Assembly: GCA_945952465.1 (NCBI GenBank)
Contig: CAMFIB010000001.1
Location: 1,426,001-1,490,000, forward strand
Length of the DNA: 64,000 bases
Direction of reading: 5' to 3'
Source: an uncultured Pseudomonadota bacterium
GTDB lineage: Bacteria > Pseudomonadota > Gammaproteobacteria > Burkholderiales > Burkholderiaceae_C
A model generated the notes under the pieces. The model did not search any database. It saw nothing but the letters and a program-made list of their open reading frames with translations, and was not told where the DNA came from. This document shows positions 43,137 through 52,093 of the stretch, one piece after another. The position numbers were made by a program, and so were the translations under genes. Every line of letters starts with the position of its first letter. Positions within the stretch are counted from its first letter, which is position 1.

Positions 43137-43208
43137 GCCAATGTGGGAACCATCCATCACCTATTTGGGCATTCCGGCCTGGAATGCACCACAACGAGGA
43201 CTCAGCAC

Positions 43209-44033
43209 ATGTCATATCTCGCGCCATCGGAATTTGTCACCAAAATGGTGGACGCTGGTGAATCCAAAATCTTCATGTCGGCACGCGACACGCTGATACG
43301 GGCCTACATGGCTGGCGCCATCCTGGCATTGGCCGCCGTGTTCGCCGTCACCATCAATGTGCAGACCGGGCAGCCCATCATTGGCGCGGTGCTGTTTCCA
43401 GTGGGCTTCTGCATCTTGTATCTGCTGGGTTTCGACCTGCTGACCGGCGTCTTCGTGTTGACGCCGCTGGCGCTGCTCGACAAGCGCCCCGGAGTGACCG
43501 TCGGCGGTGTGCTGCGCAACTGGGGGCTGGTGTTCACCGGCAACTTCGCCGGGGCCTTCACCGTGGCGGTGCTGATGTCCATTGTCTTCACCTACGGCTT
43601 TTCGACACCGCCCGACAAGGTGGGCCAGGTCATCGGCCACATTGGCGAAGGCCGCACGCTGGGTTACGCGCAGTATGGGGCGGCGGGCATGCTGACGCTG
43701 TTCGTGCGGGGCATGCTGTGCAACTGGATGGTGTCGACGGGCGTGGTCGGGGCGATGATTTCCACCACCGTCACTGGCAAGGTGGTGGCGATGTGGATGC
43801 CGATCATGGTGTTCTTCTACATGGTGTTCGAGCATTCGGTGGTGAACATGTTCCTGTTCCCCTCGGGTTTGCTGCTGGGCGCCAAGTTCTCGTTCATGGA
43901 CTACCTGATCTGGAACGAAATCCCCACGGTGCTGGGCAACCTCGTGGGCGGCCTGTCGTTCACGGGCCTCACGCTCTACGCCACGCATCTGCGCACGGCA
44001 CCGCGGCGCAACCTGGCCGGCCGCGCACAATAG
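43209..44033 (+). CDS. Formate/nitrite transporter (FNT) family channel
   Basis: 274 residues, six membrane helices. FNT signatures: FVTKMVDAGESK at the N-terminus, GFDLLTGVFVLTPLAL, the pore motif MLCNWMVSTG and EHSVVNMFLFPSGLLLGA. In this setting (nitrate reductase opposite) it most likely carries nitrite or nitrate rather than formate. A GAGGA Shine-Dalgarno is present, and a sigma-54-like promoter lies 72 bases upstream. The stop is 3 bases from the start of the phosphatase/kinase fusion, so the two proteins are probably made together. Confidence 0.88.
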   Translation: MSYLAPSEFVTKMVDAGESKIFMSARDTLIRAYMAGAILALAAVFAVTINVQTGQPIIGAVLFPVGFCILYLLGFDLLTGVFVLTPLALLDKRPGVTVGGVLRNWGLVFTGNFAGAFTVAVLMSIVFTYGFSTPPDKVGQVIGHIGEGRTLGYAQYGAAGMLTLFVRGMLCNWMVSTGVVGAMISTTVTGKVVAMWMPIMVFFYMVFEHSVVNMFLFPSGLLLGAKFSFMDYLIWNEIPTVLGNLVGGLSFTGLTLYATHLRTAPRRNLAGRAQ

Positions 44034-44036
44034 GCC

Positions 44037-45773
44037 ATGGGCGACGCACTGCGGGTCTCGATCGGCCAGCATTCAGACAGGGGGCGCAAGCCGGTCAACC
44101 AGGATTTCCACGGTGCCACGGTGCCGCCGGAGCCTCTGCTCGGCGCCAAGGGCGTGGCGGTTGCGCTGGCGGACGGCATCGGCAGCAGCGATGTGAGCCA
44201 GATCGCCAGCGAATTCGCGGTGATGGGTTTTCTCGACGACTACTACTGCACGTCGGAAACCTGGTCGGTGAAGAAGTCGGCGGAACGGGTGGTGGCCGCC
44301 AGCAACTCGTGGCTGCATTCGCGCAGCCGCCAGGGCGAGCACCGTTACGACCGCGACAAGGGCTACGTCTGCACACTGAGCGCGCTGGTGGTCAAGTCGG
44401 CCACCGCGCACCTGTTCCATGTCGGTGATTCCCGCATACACCGGTTGCAGGGCGGCACGCTGGAACTGCTCACGCGCGACCACCGGGTGAGCGTTTCCGA
44501 AAACACCAGCTATTTGAGCCGGGCGGTGGGTTTCAACCCGCAGGTTGAAATCGACTACCTGGCGCTGCCGGTCGAACCGGGCGACGTGTTCGTGCTGACC
44601 ACCGACGGCGTGCACGAGCACGTGACGCCAGGCTTCGTGGCCCAAGCCATTTCGCGCGACACCGACGACCTGGACGCCGCGGCGCGCGCCATCGTGGCAG
44701 AAGCGCTGGGCCGCGGCAGCCCCGACAACCTGACGGTGCAGATCGTGCGCATCGACGCGGTGCCGCTGCGGCAGGCCGGCGAGATCCACCAGCAGTTGGC
44801 CCAGTTGCCGCTGCCGCCGCTGCTGGAAGCGCGGGCCGTGATCGACGGCTACCGCATCGTGCGTGAGCTGCACGGCAGCAGCCGAAGCCACATCTACCTC
44901 GCGGTCGACACCGCCACGGAAAGTCTGGTGGTGCTGAAAACACCGTCGATCGACCTCGGCGGCGATGCCGCCTACCTCGAACGTTTCATGCTGGAGGAAT
45001 GGGTCGCGCGCCGGATCGACAGCGCGCACGTGCTCAAGCCGCAACCCCGATCGCGCGAACGCCGCCACCTCTACGTGGTGACCGAATACATCGAGGGCCA
45101 GACGCTCGCGCAATGGATGATCGACCACCCCGCGCCCGACCTGGAAACCGTGCGCGGCATCGTGGAGCAGATCGCGCGAGGCCTCCAGGCGTTCCATCGG
45201 CTCGAGATGCTGCACCAGGACCTGAGGCCGCAGAACGTCATGATCGACCGCACCGACACCGTCAAGATCATTGACTTCGGCGCCACCCACGTGGCCGGCG
45301 TGGCGGAAATGTCGCCAGGCCACGCGCCGGCGCCCATCCTCGGCACCGTTCAATACACCGCGCCTGAATATTTCCTCGGCGAGCCGGGATCGGAACGCTC
45401 GGATCTGTTTTCGCTTGGCGTCATGACTTACCAGATGTTGTCAGGCACGCTGCCCTACGGCACCGGCGTGGCGCAGGCGCGCTCGCGATTGGCCCAGTCG
45501 AGGCTGCGTTACCGGTCGGTGCTCGACGCGCGGCGCGACACGCCCCAGTGGATCGACCGGGTGCTGCAGAAGGCCACCCAGCCCAACCCGCAGAAGCGCC
45601 ACGAAACGCTGTCGGAATTCGTTCACGACCTGCGACAGCCGGGCGCGGCCTTCCTGCGCGACGCCCGGCCGGCGCTGATCGAACGCCACCCGGTGCTGTT
45701 CTGGAAGAGCCTCGCGCTGCTGCTCGCAGCCACATGCCTGGCCCTCGCCTTTTTGCGCTTTGGGCGGGGCTGA
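44037..45773 (+). CDS. Fused PP2C-type protein phosphatase / Ser-Thr protein kinase, membrane anchored
   Basis: 578 residues. The PP2C domain (about 1-235) has all metal motifs: NQDF (D23), LADGIG (D46), VGDSRIHRL, LTTDGVHEH and SPDNLTVQI. The kinase domain (about 268-540) has a degenerate glycine loop (LHGSSRSHIYLAV), the ATP lysine in VVLKTPS, a catalytic loop HQDLRPQN that lacks the HRD arginine, DFG at about 412, and APE in YTAPEYF. A C-terminal helix (SLALLLAATCLALAFL) anchors it in the membrane. It follows the FNT channel by 3 bases and faces nitrate reductase, so control of nitrate/nitrite handling is a reasonable inference. Related fusions occur beside nitrate-assimilation genes in other proteobacteria. 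Confidence 0.9.
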   Translation: MGDALRVSIGQHSDRGRKPVNQDFHGATVPPEPLLGAKGVAVALADGIGSSDVSQIASEFAVMGFLDDYYCTSETWSVKKSAERVVAASNSWLHSRSRQGEHRYDRDKGYVCTLSALVVKSATAHLFHVGDSRIHRLQGGTLELLTRDHRVSVSENTSYLSRAVGFNPQVEIDYLALPVEPGDVFVLTTDGVHEHVTPGFVAQAISRDTDDLDAAARAIVAEALGRGSPDNLTVQIVRIDAVPLRQAGEIHQQLAQLPLPPLLEARAVIDGYRIVRELHGSSRSHIYLAVDTATESLVVLKTPSIDLGGDAAYLERFMLEEWVARRIDSAHVLKPQPRSRERRHLYVVTEYIEGQTLAQWMIDHPAPDLETVRGIVEQIARGLQAFHRLEMLHQDLRPQNVMIDRTDTVKIIDFGATHVAGVAEMSPGHAPAPILGTVQYTAPEYFLGEPGSERSDLFSLGVMTYQMLSGTLPYGTGVAQARSRLAQSRLRYRSVLDARRDTPQWIDRVLQKATQPNPQKRHETLSEFVHDLRQPGAAFLRDARPALIERHPVLFWKSLALLLAATCLALAFLRFGRG

Positions 45774-45774
45774 C

Positions 45775-45805
45775 GCCCCCGGTTCCTCGGTGCCGGCACG
45801 GGGGC
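45775..45805. terminator. Hairpin between convergent kinase and nitrate reductase genes
   Basis: Stem GCCCCCG/CGGGGGC with a 17-base loop in the 42-base gap between the two stops. A possible bidirectional stop; no clear T-run. Confidence 0.45.
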
Positions 45806-45815
45806 TGCATGCACG

Positions 45816-48800
45816 TCAGTACACGTCGCGGAGGTAGCGTTTGTCCTGGGCCATGCGAGCCACGTAGGCGGCCGCATCGTCGGCGCCCATGGCGCCGTGC
45901 GTCTGCACGATCTGCCGCAGCGTTGCGTCGACGTCACGGGCCATGCGGCTGGCATCACCGCACACGTAGAAACCTGCGCCGTCCTGTAGCCAAGCCCACA
46001 ATTCGCTTCCGGCTTCCCGCATGCGATCCTGGACATAGATCTTCTGCTCCTGGTCTCGCGAGAACGCCAGGCTGAGCCGCGTCAGGAATCCATCGGCATG
46101 CATGGCATGCAGCTCGTCGCGGTAATAGAAGTCGGTGGCGGCATGCTGTTCGCCGAAGAACAGCCAGTTGCGCCCGGTGTCGCCACGCGCACGGCGCTCG
46201 TGGAGAAACCCCCGGAATGGCGCGATGCCCGTGCCCGGACCGACCATGATCATCGGTGCGTCCTTGCCAGCCGGGGGCCGGAAATGGGCCGACTTCTGGA
46301 GGAAGATCGGCACCTCGGTCTCGCCCGCCCGATCGGCGAGGAATGTGGAGCACACGCCACGCCGCGGCTTGCCGTTGTGGCCGTAGCGCACGGCCGCCAC
46401 GGTGAGATGCACCTCGTCGGTCTGCACCTTGGGGCTGGAGGAAATGGAATACAGGCGCGGCTGCAGCCGCTTGAGAACCGCCACCCACTCCTGCGCCGTG
46501 GCGCGAATCGGGAATTCTTCCAGCAGATCCACGATCTGCCGGCCCCACAACCAGTTGCGGAGGTCTTGCGCCCGCTCGGGCTTGAGCAGTTCAGCCAGGG
46601 TGTCGTTGCCGGAGCGGCTCTGGATGAAGCCCAGCACCTCCGACGTGATCTTCGCGATGTCCTGGTGGCGCAGGAGCGCCTGCGCGATCGGGACGTCGCC
46701 CACATCCTTGATGGAAACCGGCGCGGCTGCCGGCAGTTTCAGGGCCGTCAGCATGTCCGCCACCAGTTCGGGGCAATTGGTGGGCCACACGCCCAGCGCA
46801 TCGCCCGCTTCGTAGCTGAAGCCGGTACCGCCGAGAGCGAACGCAAATTGACGCGTTTCCCGGGACGCTCCCGGGGCGTTGAGAATCCGGTTTGCCACCA
46901 GGCGGGTGCGAAGAGGCGTGTGCCGGCCGAAGGTGCCCCGCTGCCCTTGCGGCTCGGCAGCACGGGGTTCGGCCATGCCACCGCCGCCACCCCCCATTTC
47001 CGCCAGCGCGGGGCTCGCAACCGGCGTTGGTGCACGTGCCGGTGACGCTGCCTTCAGCGCCAGCCCGACAGAAGCCAGCCAGTCCAACGCGGCCGGCTGG
47101 GCGTCGGGCTCGCAATCGATTCGGGGCGCCAGCCGCGAGGCACCCAGCGCCTCCAGGCGCGCGTCGAGCTTGCGGCCGAACCCGCAGAACTGGTCGTAGC
47201 TGGAATCACCGAACGCCAGCACGGAAAAGCCCACGCCCTCGAGCCGTCGTGCGGCATCCCCCTGCAATGCCTGCCAGAAACCGGCGCCGTTGTCGGGCGG
47301 GTCACCATCGCCGAACGTGCTGGCGATCAGCAGCAGATGTTCATCGGGAGAAATGTCGTCGAGCCTGCAGCCGTCCATTCCGCCGAGTGCGACCACACAG
47401 CCGTCTTGCCGAAGCCGCTCGGCGCATGTCACCGCGAAGGCTTCCGCGTTGCCGGTCTGGGATGCCCACAGCACGCGCACCCGGGTCTGTACGGGCGGCT
47501 TCATCGTGCCAGAGGGATCGGAAACGGCCTGCGACCCGTCGATTGGCCCGCGATCAGACGGCGCGCCCGAGGGCAGCCAGGTGCGCGAGAACAGGCCCGC
47601 GAGCATTCCGTCCACCAGCGCCCTTTTGGGGGGTGCCAGCGGCGCCGTGGGAGGCAGCGACGGAACGCCTCCCACCTGGCGGGCCTCTTCGCTGTTCAGG
47701 CCGCTCAAAAAACCCTGGAGATACCACTGCTCCTGGGGCTCCAGAACGGGAACGGGTGCGGCTTCTATGCCCAGCAGCCGGGCCAGTGCATTGATCTGCA
47801 TGGTGTGGTGTTCTCTGGCATGAATGGCCGCAATGGCCGCGTCGTCGCGCGGGCCGGTGGTGGCCGCCAGCGAACCGTTCAACTGCGCGGTTCCGGCGCC
47901 GCTCGCCACGGCCAGATGTTCGTCGGGGGAAGCGGTTTCCGGCGCAAGGCGGCACAACGCCACCGCGCTGAACTTGAACTCCGGCTGCTGGGACAACGGA
48001 TCGACCGCATCGCTGGTCACGGCATTGATGGCGAGGTTCTCGCCGTACACATCGTTCCAGTGAAACGGCGCAAAGCAATTGCCCGCACGCACGCGGTCGG
48101 TCACGACGGCCGGCAAGACGGCACGACCACGCCGCGAACGGATCTCGACGCGGTCCTTGTCTTGAATGCCCAGCGCTGCCGCATCCTCGGGGTGGATTTC
48201 GATGAACGGGCCCGGATTGAGCTTCACCAGCGCCGGGATCTTGCCGGTCTTGGTCATCGTGTGCCATTGGTGCTGCAAGCGGCCGGTGTTCAACACCATC
48301 GGGAAGTCGGCATCGGGCATTTCGCCCGCGTCGCCGTGCGGCCGCGCGAAGAAAACCCCTTTTCCACTGGCCGTGGCAAAGGCAATGCGGGGCCTGGAAC
48401 CGTCGTCCAGCACCTTGAGTTTCTGGCTGATCCCGTCGTTCAGGTAGCGGATGGGGTGGCGGTCTTCGCGGTCGTCCGGAGGGCAAGGCCACTGAAGGGG
48501 CGTTTCGCGCAGCCGGGCGTGGGTCGCTCCGCGGATGTCGTAGCCCGTCTTCGGGTTCCAGAACTGCCTGATCTCCTCGAAAACCTCCTCGGCGCTGCTG
48601 TAGCCGAAAGCATCCGCGTAGCCCATTTCGCAGGCCACGCGGGCAATGATTTGCCAGTCTGGCAACGCCTGCCCGGGTGGATCGACGGCTTTGCGCATGA
48701 GCGTGAGGTTGCGCTCGGAATTGATCATTACGCCCTCGGCCTCGGCCCAGAGGGCGGCGGGCAGCAGTATGTCCGCGTAACGGTTGGTCTCGGTATCGAC

Positions 48801-50093
48801 GAAAGCGTCTTGCGTGATAACCAGTTCGGCGGCCTGCAGCCCGGCGATCACGTTCTTGCGGTTGGGAACGGTGGCGACGGGGTTGGTGCAGATGACCCAG
48901 CAGGCCTTGATGTCACCGGCGGCCATGCGCTCGAACAGGGCCACCGTGCCGCCCACCAGCCGTGTGTGGAGCGTGCCGGGCGGCACGCCCCATGCCTGCT
49001 CGACGAAATGCCGGTCGTCATCGGCGAGCACGGTTCTCTGGCCAGGCAGGCCGGGACCCATGTAGCCCATCTCGCGCCCACCCATGGCGTTCGGCTGGCC
49101 GGTGAGAGAGAAAGGGCCACTGCCGGGTGTGCAGATCGCTCCGGTGGCCAAGTGCAGGTTGCAGATGGCATTGGTGTTCCAGGTGCCATGGGTGCTCTGG
49201 TTCAGGCCCATGGTCCAGCAACTCATCCAGGCGCCGGCCTCCCCGATCATCTGCGCGGTCCGCCGGATGTCGGCCTCTGGAATGCCCGTGACAGCGCTCA
49301 CCCGATCGGGCGAGTAGTCCGCCAGGAAGTCCGGCATGGCTTCCCAGCCCTCGGTGTAGCGGGCGATGAAGTCGGCGTCCGTGTGGCCGCCCGCATGCAG
49401 CAGGTGCAGCAGGCCATTGAGCAGGGCCAGGTCTGTTCCAGGCCTGATCTGCAGGAACAGATGCGCCTTGTCGGCCGTGGCGTTGCGGCGCGGATCGACC
49501 ACCACCAGCCTGGCCCCGGCCTTCACCCGGTCCATCATCCGCAGGAACAGGATGGGATGGCAGTCGGCCATGTTGGCGCCGATCACGAAGAACAGGTCGG
49601 CCCGATCGAAGTCCTGGTACGAACCGGGTGGCCCGTCAGACCCCAGCGACAGCTTGTACCCGCTGCCCGCGCTGGCCATGCACAGGCGCGAGTTGGACTC
49701 GATCTGATTGGTCCCGATGTAGCCCTTGCACAGCTTGTTGGCGAGGTACTGCGCCTCCAGCGACATCTGGCCAGACACATACAACGAAATCGCGTCGGGG
49801 CCATGTTCATCCAGGATGGCCTTCAGCCGGCTGGCGGTCTGCGAGATGGCGTCGTCCATCCTGGCCTGGACCGGGTCGCGCTGGCGGTCGGCGCGCAGGA
49901 AGGCCGACGCCATGCGACCCGACTCCCGCAGCGCCTGGGCGCTGGTCGAGCCCTTGGTGCACAGCCGCCCGAAATTGGTCGGGTGGGTCTTGATGCCGCT
50001 CACCTTCACCACCTTGCCGCCGTCAACCTGCAAGGCCATTCCACAGCCCACGCCGCAATAGGGGCAGACACTTTCAACACTGTTCACGGTCAT
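45816..50093 (-). CDS. Assimilatory nitrate reductase fused to CysJ-like NADPH flavoreductase
   Basis: 1,425 residues. Residues 1-760 or so are a molybdopterin nitrate reductase (NasA/NarB type): 4Fe-4S cysteines C10, C13, C17 and C45, the likely Mo ligand C138 in [12 protein letters not shown], and a C-terminal MopB dinucleotide domain ([18 protein letters not shown]). A flexible linker leads to a flavodoxin/FMN domain ([12 protein letters not shown] near residue 873), an FAD domain ([11 protein letters not shown], about 1213) and an NADPH domain ([12 protein letters not shown], about 1281; [14 protein letters not shown]), ending RYLRDVY as in CysJ. One polypeptide can thus pass electrons from NADPH to nitrate. 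A sigma-54-like promoter lies about 50 bases upstream. No nirB/nirD nitrite reductase is in the window. Confidence 0.93.
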   Translation of the reverse strand: MTVNSVESVCPYCGVGCGMALQVDGGKVVKVSGIKTHPTNFGRLCTKGSTSAQALRESGRMASAFLRADRQRDPVQARMDDAISQTASRLKAILDEHGPDAISLYVSGQMSLEAQYLANKLCKGYIGTNQIESNSRLCMASAGSGYKLSLGSDGPPGSYQDFDRADLFFVIGANMADCHPILFLRMMDRVKAGARLVVVDPRRNATADKAHLFLQIRPGTDLALLNGLLHLLHAGGHTDADFIARYTEGWEAMPDFLADYSPDRVSAVTGIPEADIRRTAQMIGEAGAWMSCWTMGLNQSTHGTWNTNAICNLHLATGAICTPGSGPFSLTGQPNAMGGREMGYMGPGLPGQRTVLADDDRHFVEQAWGVPPGTLHTRLVGGTVALFERMAAGDIKACWVICTNPVATVPNRKNVIAGLQAAELVITQDAFVDTETNRYADILLPAALWAEAEGVMINSERNLTLMRKAVDPPGQALPDWQIIARVACEMGYADAFGYSSAEEVFEEIRQFWNPKTGYDIRGATHARLRETPLQWPCPPDDREDRHPIRYLNDGISQKLKVLDDGSRPRIAFATASGKGVFFARPHGDAGEMPDADFPMVLNTGRLQHQWHTMTKTGKIPALVKLNPGPFIEIHPEDAAALGIQDKDRVEIRSRRGRAVLPAVVTDRVRAGNCFAPFHWNDVYGENLAINAVTSDAVDPLSQQPEFKFSAVALCRLAPETASPDEHLAVASGAGTAQLNGSLAATTGPRDDAAIAAIHAREHHTMQINALARLLGIEAAPVPVLEPQEQWYLQGFLSGLNSEEARQVGGVPSLPPTAPLAPPKRALVDGMLAGLFSRTWLPSGAPSDRGPIDGSQAVSDPSGTMKPPVQTRVRVLWASQTGNAEAFAVTCAERLRQDGCVVALGGMDGCRLDDISPDEHLLLIASTFGDGDPPDNGAGFWQALQGDAARRLEGVGFSVLAFGDSSYDQFCGFGRKLDARLEALGASRLAPRIDCEPDAQPAALDWLASVGLALKAASPARAPTPVASPALAEMGGGGGGMAEPRAAEPQGQRGTFGRHTPLRTRLVANRILNAPGASRETRQFAFALGGTGFSYEAGDALGVWPTNCPELVADMLTALKLPAAAPVSIKDVGDVPIAQALLRHQDIAKITSEVLGFIQSRSGNDTLAELLKPERAQDLRNWLWGRQIVDLLEEFPIRATAQEWVAVLKRLQPRLYSISSSPKVQTDEVHLTVAAVRYGHNGKPRRGVCSTFLADRAGETEVPIFLQKSAHFRPPAGKDAPMIMVGPGTGIAPFRGFLHERRARGDTGRNWLFFGEQHAATDFYYRDELHAMHADGFLTRLSLAFSRDQEQKIYVQDRMREAGSELWAWLQDGAGFYVCGDASRMARDVDATLRQIVQTHGAMGADDAAAYVARMAQDKRYLRDVY

Positions 50094-50143
50094 CGGGTTG
50101 CCGCTCGGCTGGCGATATAGTCATTCGAATACATCGCCTCCGA

Positions 50144-50159
50144 AGCAACTTGCGCGCCA
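50144..50159 (-). promoter_or_regulatory. Sigma-54-like -24/-12 promoter of the nitrate reductase gene
   Basis: On the minus strand, TGGCGCGCAAGTTGCT matches TGGCACGN4TTGCW with a single mismatch. It lies 50 bases before the ATG. An NtrC-like half-site TGCACC (part of 50241-50258, minus strand) lies about 90-110 bases further upstream, a usual enhancer distance. Confidence 0.65.
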
Positions 50160-50295
50160 CGCATGCAACGCCCTCCGTCCACCCTGCAGGTGCGGGTCTG
50201 GCAGGATATGCGCACTGTGGCCGTGAGTGCCGCGACCCCAGCGCCCAGCATTGGTGCAGGAGCGACCGATCCACCCTCATGCACAACAACCGCCA

Positions 50296-51045
50296 ATGAA
50301 AACCGCCCTCGCCGTCACCCATGTGGCCTTCGAAGATTTGGGAACACTCGAAGACGAATTGCTCCACGCCGGCTACACCATCGAGCGGCTGGACGCCTGC
50401 ACCGCCGATCTGTCAGGCGTGGACCCTGGCGCGCACGACCTGGTGGTGGTGCTGGGCGGCCCCGTCGGGGCCTATGAGCAGCAGCACTACCCCTTCATTG
50501 CCACGGAAATCGCGTGGCTGCGGACGCGGCTTGCCCAGAAGCGCGCAACCCTCGGGATCTGCCTGGGCTCCCAGCTCATGGCCGCCGCGCTGGGGGCCCG
50601 GGTCTACCCCGGCCAGCACGGAAAGGAGATCGGCTGGAAGCCCCTGCGGCCGGGCCGGGACGCCGAGGGGCCGGCCGCCACAGATCTGCTCGTTGCCGCC
50701 GGGCTGCCGGTACTGCATTGGCACGGCGACACCTTCGATCTGCCGGAAGGGGCTCGCCACCTCGCGTCCACAGACCAGTACGCCCATCAGGCGTTCTCGT
50801 TGGGGCGTTTCGCGCTCGGGCTTCAGTTCCACCCCGAAGTGACCGCGCAGGGGCTGGAGCGCTGGTACGTGGGGCACGCGTGCGAACTGGCGCAGGCCCA
50901 CATCGACGTGGCCACGTTGAGGCAAGCCGGCAAGCGCCACGCGCCTGCCCTGGCGGTTGCTGCCCAGTCTTTTTGGCGGGCGTGGCTGGCCGAGGTGGCG
51001 CTCGGCGGCTGTGCCGAGCCTGCCCCCGGACCGGTCAGCGGCTGA
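50296..51045 (+). CDS. Class I glutamine amidotransferase-like protein
   Basis: 249 residues. The GATase domain has the nucleophile elbow LGICLGSQLMAAALGARV (Cys near residue 90), HWHGDTFDLPEGA and the His-Glu pair in GLQFHPEV. It resembles the GuaA-like stand-alone amidotransferases that often act on unknown amino-group acceptors. It starts 202 bases from the divergent nitrate reductase, so a nitrogen-related role is possible but unproven. The ATG at 50296 matches the family N-terminus. Its 3' end overlaps the convergent nitronate monooxygenase gene by 11 bases. Confidence 0.85.
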   Translation: MKTALAVTHVAFEDLGTLEDELLHAGYTIERLDACTADLSGVDPGAHDLVVVLGGPVGAYEQQHYPFIATEIAWLRTRLAQKRATLGICLGSQLMAAALGARVYPGQHGKEIGWKPLRPGRDAEGPAATDLLVAAGLPVLHWHGDTFDLPEGARHLASTDQYAHQAFSLGRFALGLQFHPEVTAQGLERWYVGHACELAQAHIDVATLRQAGKRHAPALAVAAQSFWRAWLAEVALGGCAEPAPGPVSG

Positions 51046-52093
51046 ACCCGCGAAAGGCTCGCGCCAGCTCTTCGGTGAGCTCGCCCGCCCCCACCGCCTT
51101 GCAGCCCCGCGCGTTGGCGCCTGACCACAGCGGTGAGAAGTCGCCGCTGCCGGCGGCTTCGGCCTTGGCGCGCAGCGGGGCGATGGCCGCGGTGGCGAGC
51201 GGAAATTCGGGGGCGGCGCCGCTCAGCGGCCCCAGTTCGCGCATCAGCCGGTTGACGATGCCGCGGGCGGGCCGGCCGGTGAACAGGTTGGTGAGCGCGG
51301 TGTGGCGGGCCATGGTGGGGTTTTGCAGCGCGGCGCGGTGCAGGGGGCTGGTGGTGGCCTCGTGGCACAGCATGTAGGCGGTGCCGATCTGCACGGCCGC
51401 CGCACCCAGCACCCGGGCGGCATTGATGCCGGCCGCGTCGGCAATGCCACCGGCCGCGATCACCGGCACCTTGAGCGCCTGCTCCAGTTGCGGCAGCAGC
51501 GCGAACAGGCCTTTCTGGCGCGTCAGGTCGTCGCTCAGGAAATGGCCGCGGTGGCCGCCGGCCTCCAGGCCCTGGGCGATGACGGCGTCGACGCCCCGCG
51601 CCTGCAGCCACAGCCCTTCGTCCACCGTGGTGGCCGACGCCAGGATCTTCGCGCCCCAGCCCTTCACCCGCTCGACCAGCTCCGGCGGCGGCAGGCCGAA
51701 ATGGAAGCTGACGACCGGCGGCGCGAACGGCTCGATGAGGTCGCAGATCTCGGGGCTGAACGGCGCGCGGCCGGGGCCGGGCTGGATGCTGGCGGGGTCT
51801 ATGCCGTGCTCGGCGAAATACGGCGCCAGCGCCTGCTGCCAGGCGGCTTCGCGCGCGGCGTCTGGCGACGGCGGGTGGTGGCAGAAGAAATTGACGTTGT
51901 AGGGTTTGGAGGTGCCGGCGGTGATCGCGTGAAGCTCCTTCTTCAAAGCGTCGGGCGTCAGCATGGCGGCGGGCAGCGAGCCGAGGCCGCCGGCGTTGCT
52001 GACGGCAACCGCCATCGCGCTGGTCTGGATGCCGGCCATCGGGGCCTGGATCAACGGGTGCTCCACACCCAGCAGGGATTTCAGGTTGGGCAT
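51035..52093 (-). CDS. Nitronate monooxygenase (2-nitropropane-dioxygenase family)
   Basis: 352 residues. An FMN-dependent TIM-barrel enzyme that oxidises alkyl nitronates. Motifs: HPLIQAPMAGIQTS at the N-terminus, NVNFFCHHPP, ILASATTVDEGLWL, IAQGLEAGGHRGHF (phosphate/FMN region with the proposed catalytic His) and PVIAAGGIADAAGINAARVLGAAAVQIGTAYM. The start codon at 52093 is preceded by AGGAG, which comes from the end of the 70-bp repeat that also encodes the QueG C-terminus. The two genes overlap by 13 bases. Confidence 0.88.
   Translation of the reverse strand: MPNLKSLLGVEHPLIQAPMAGIQTSAMAVAVSNAGGLGSLPAAMLTPDALKKELHAITAGTSKPYNVNFFCHHPPSPDAAREAAWQQALAPYFAEHGIDPASIQPGPGRAPFSPEICDLIEPFAPPVVSFHFGLPPPELVERVKGWGAKILASATTVDEGLWLQARGVDAVIAQGLEAGGHRGHFLSDDLTRQKGLFALLPQLEQALKVPVIAAGGIADAAGINAARVLGAAAVQIGTAYMLCHEATTSPLHRAALQNPTMARHTALTNLFTGRPARGIVNRLMRELGPLSGAAPEFPLATAAIAPLRAKAEAAGSGDFSPLWSGANARGCKAVGAGELTEELARAFRGFSR

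Noticed and set aside
47337..50120. 927-codon plus-strand frame opposite nitrate reductase
   Set aside because: Antisense shadow; the minus strand has Fe-S, Mo and flavin motifs in order.
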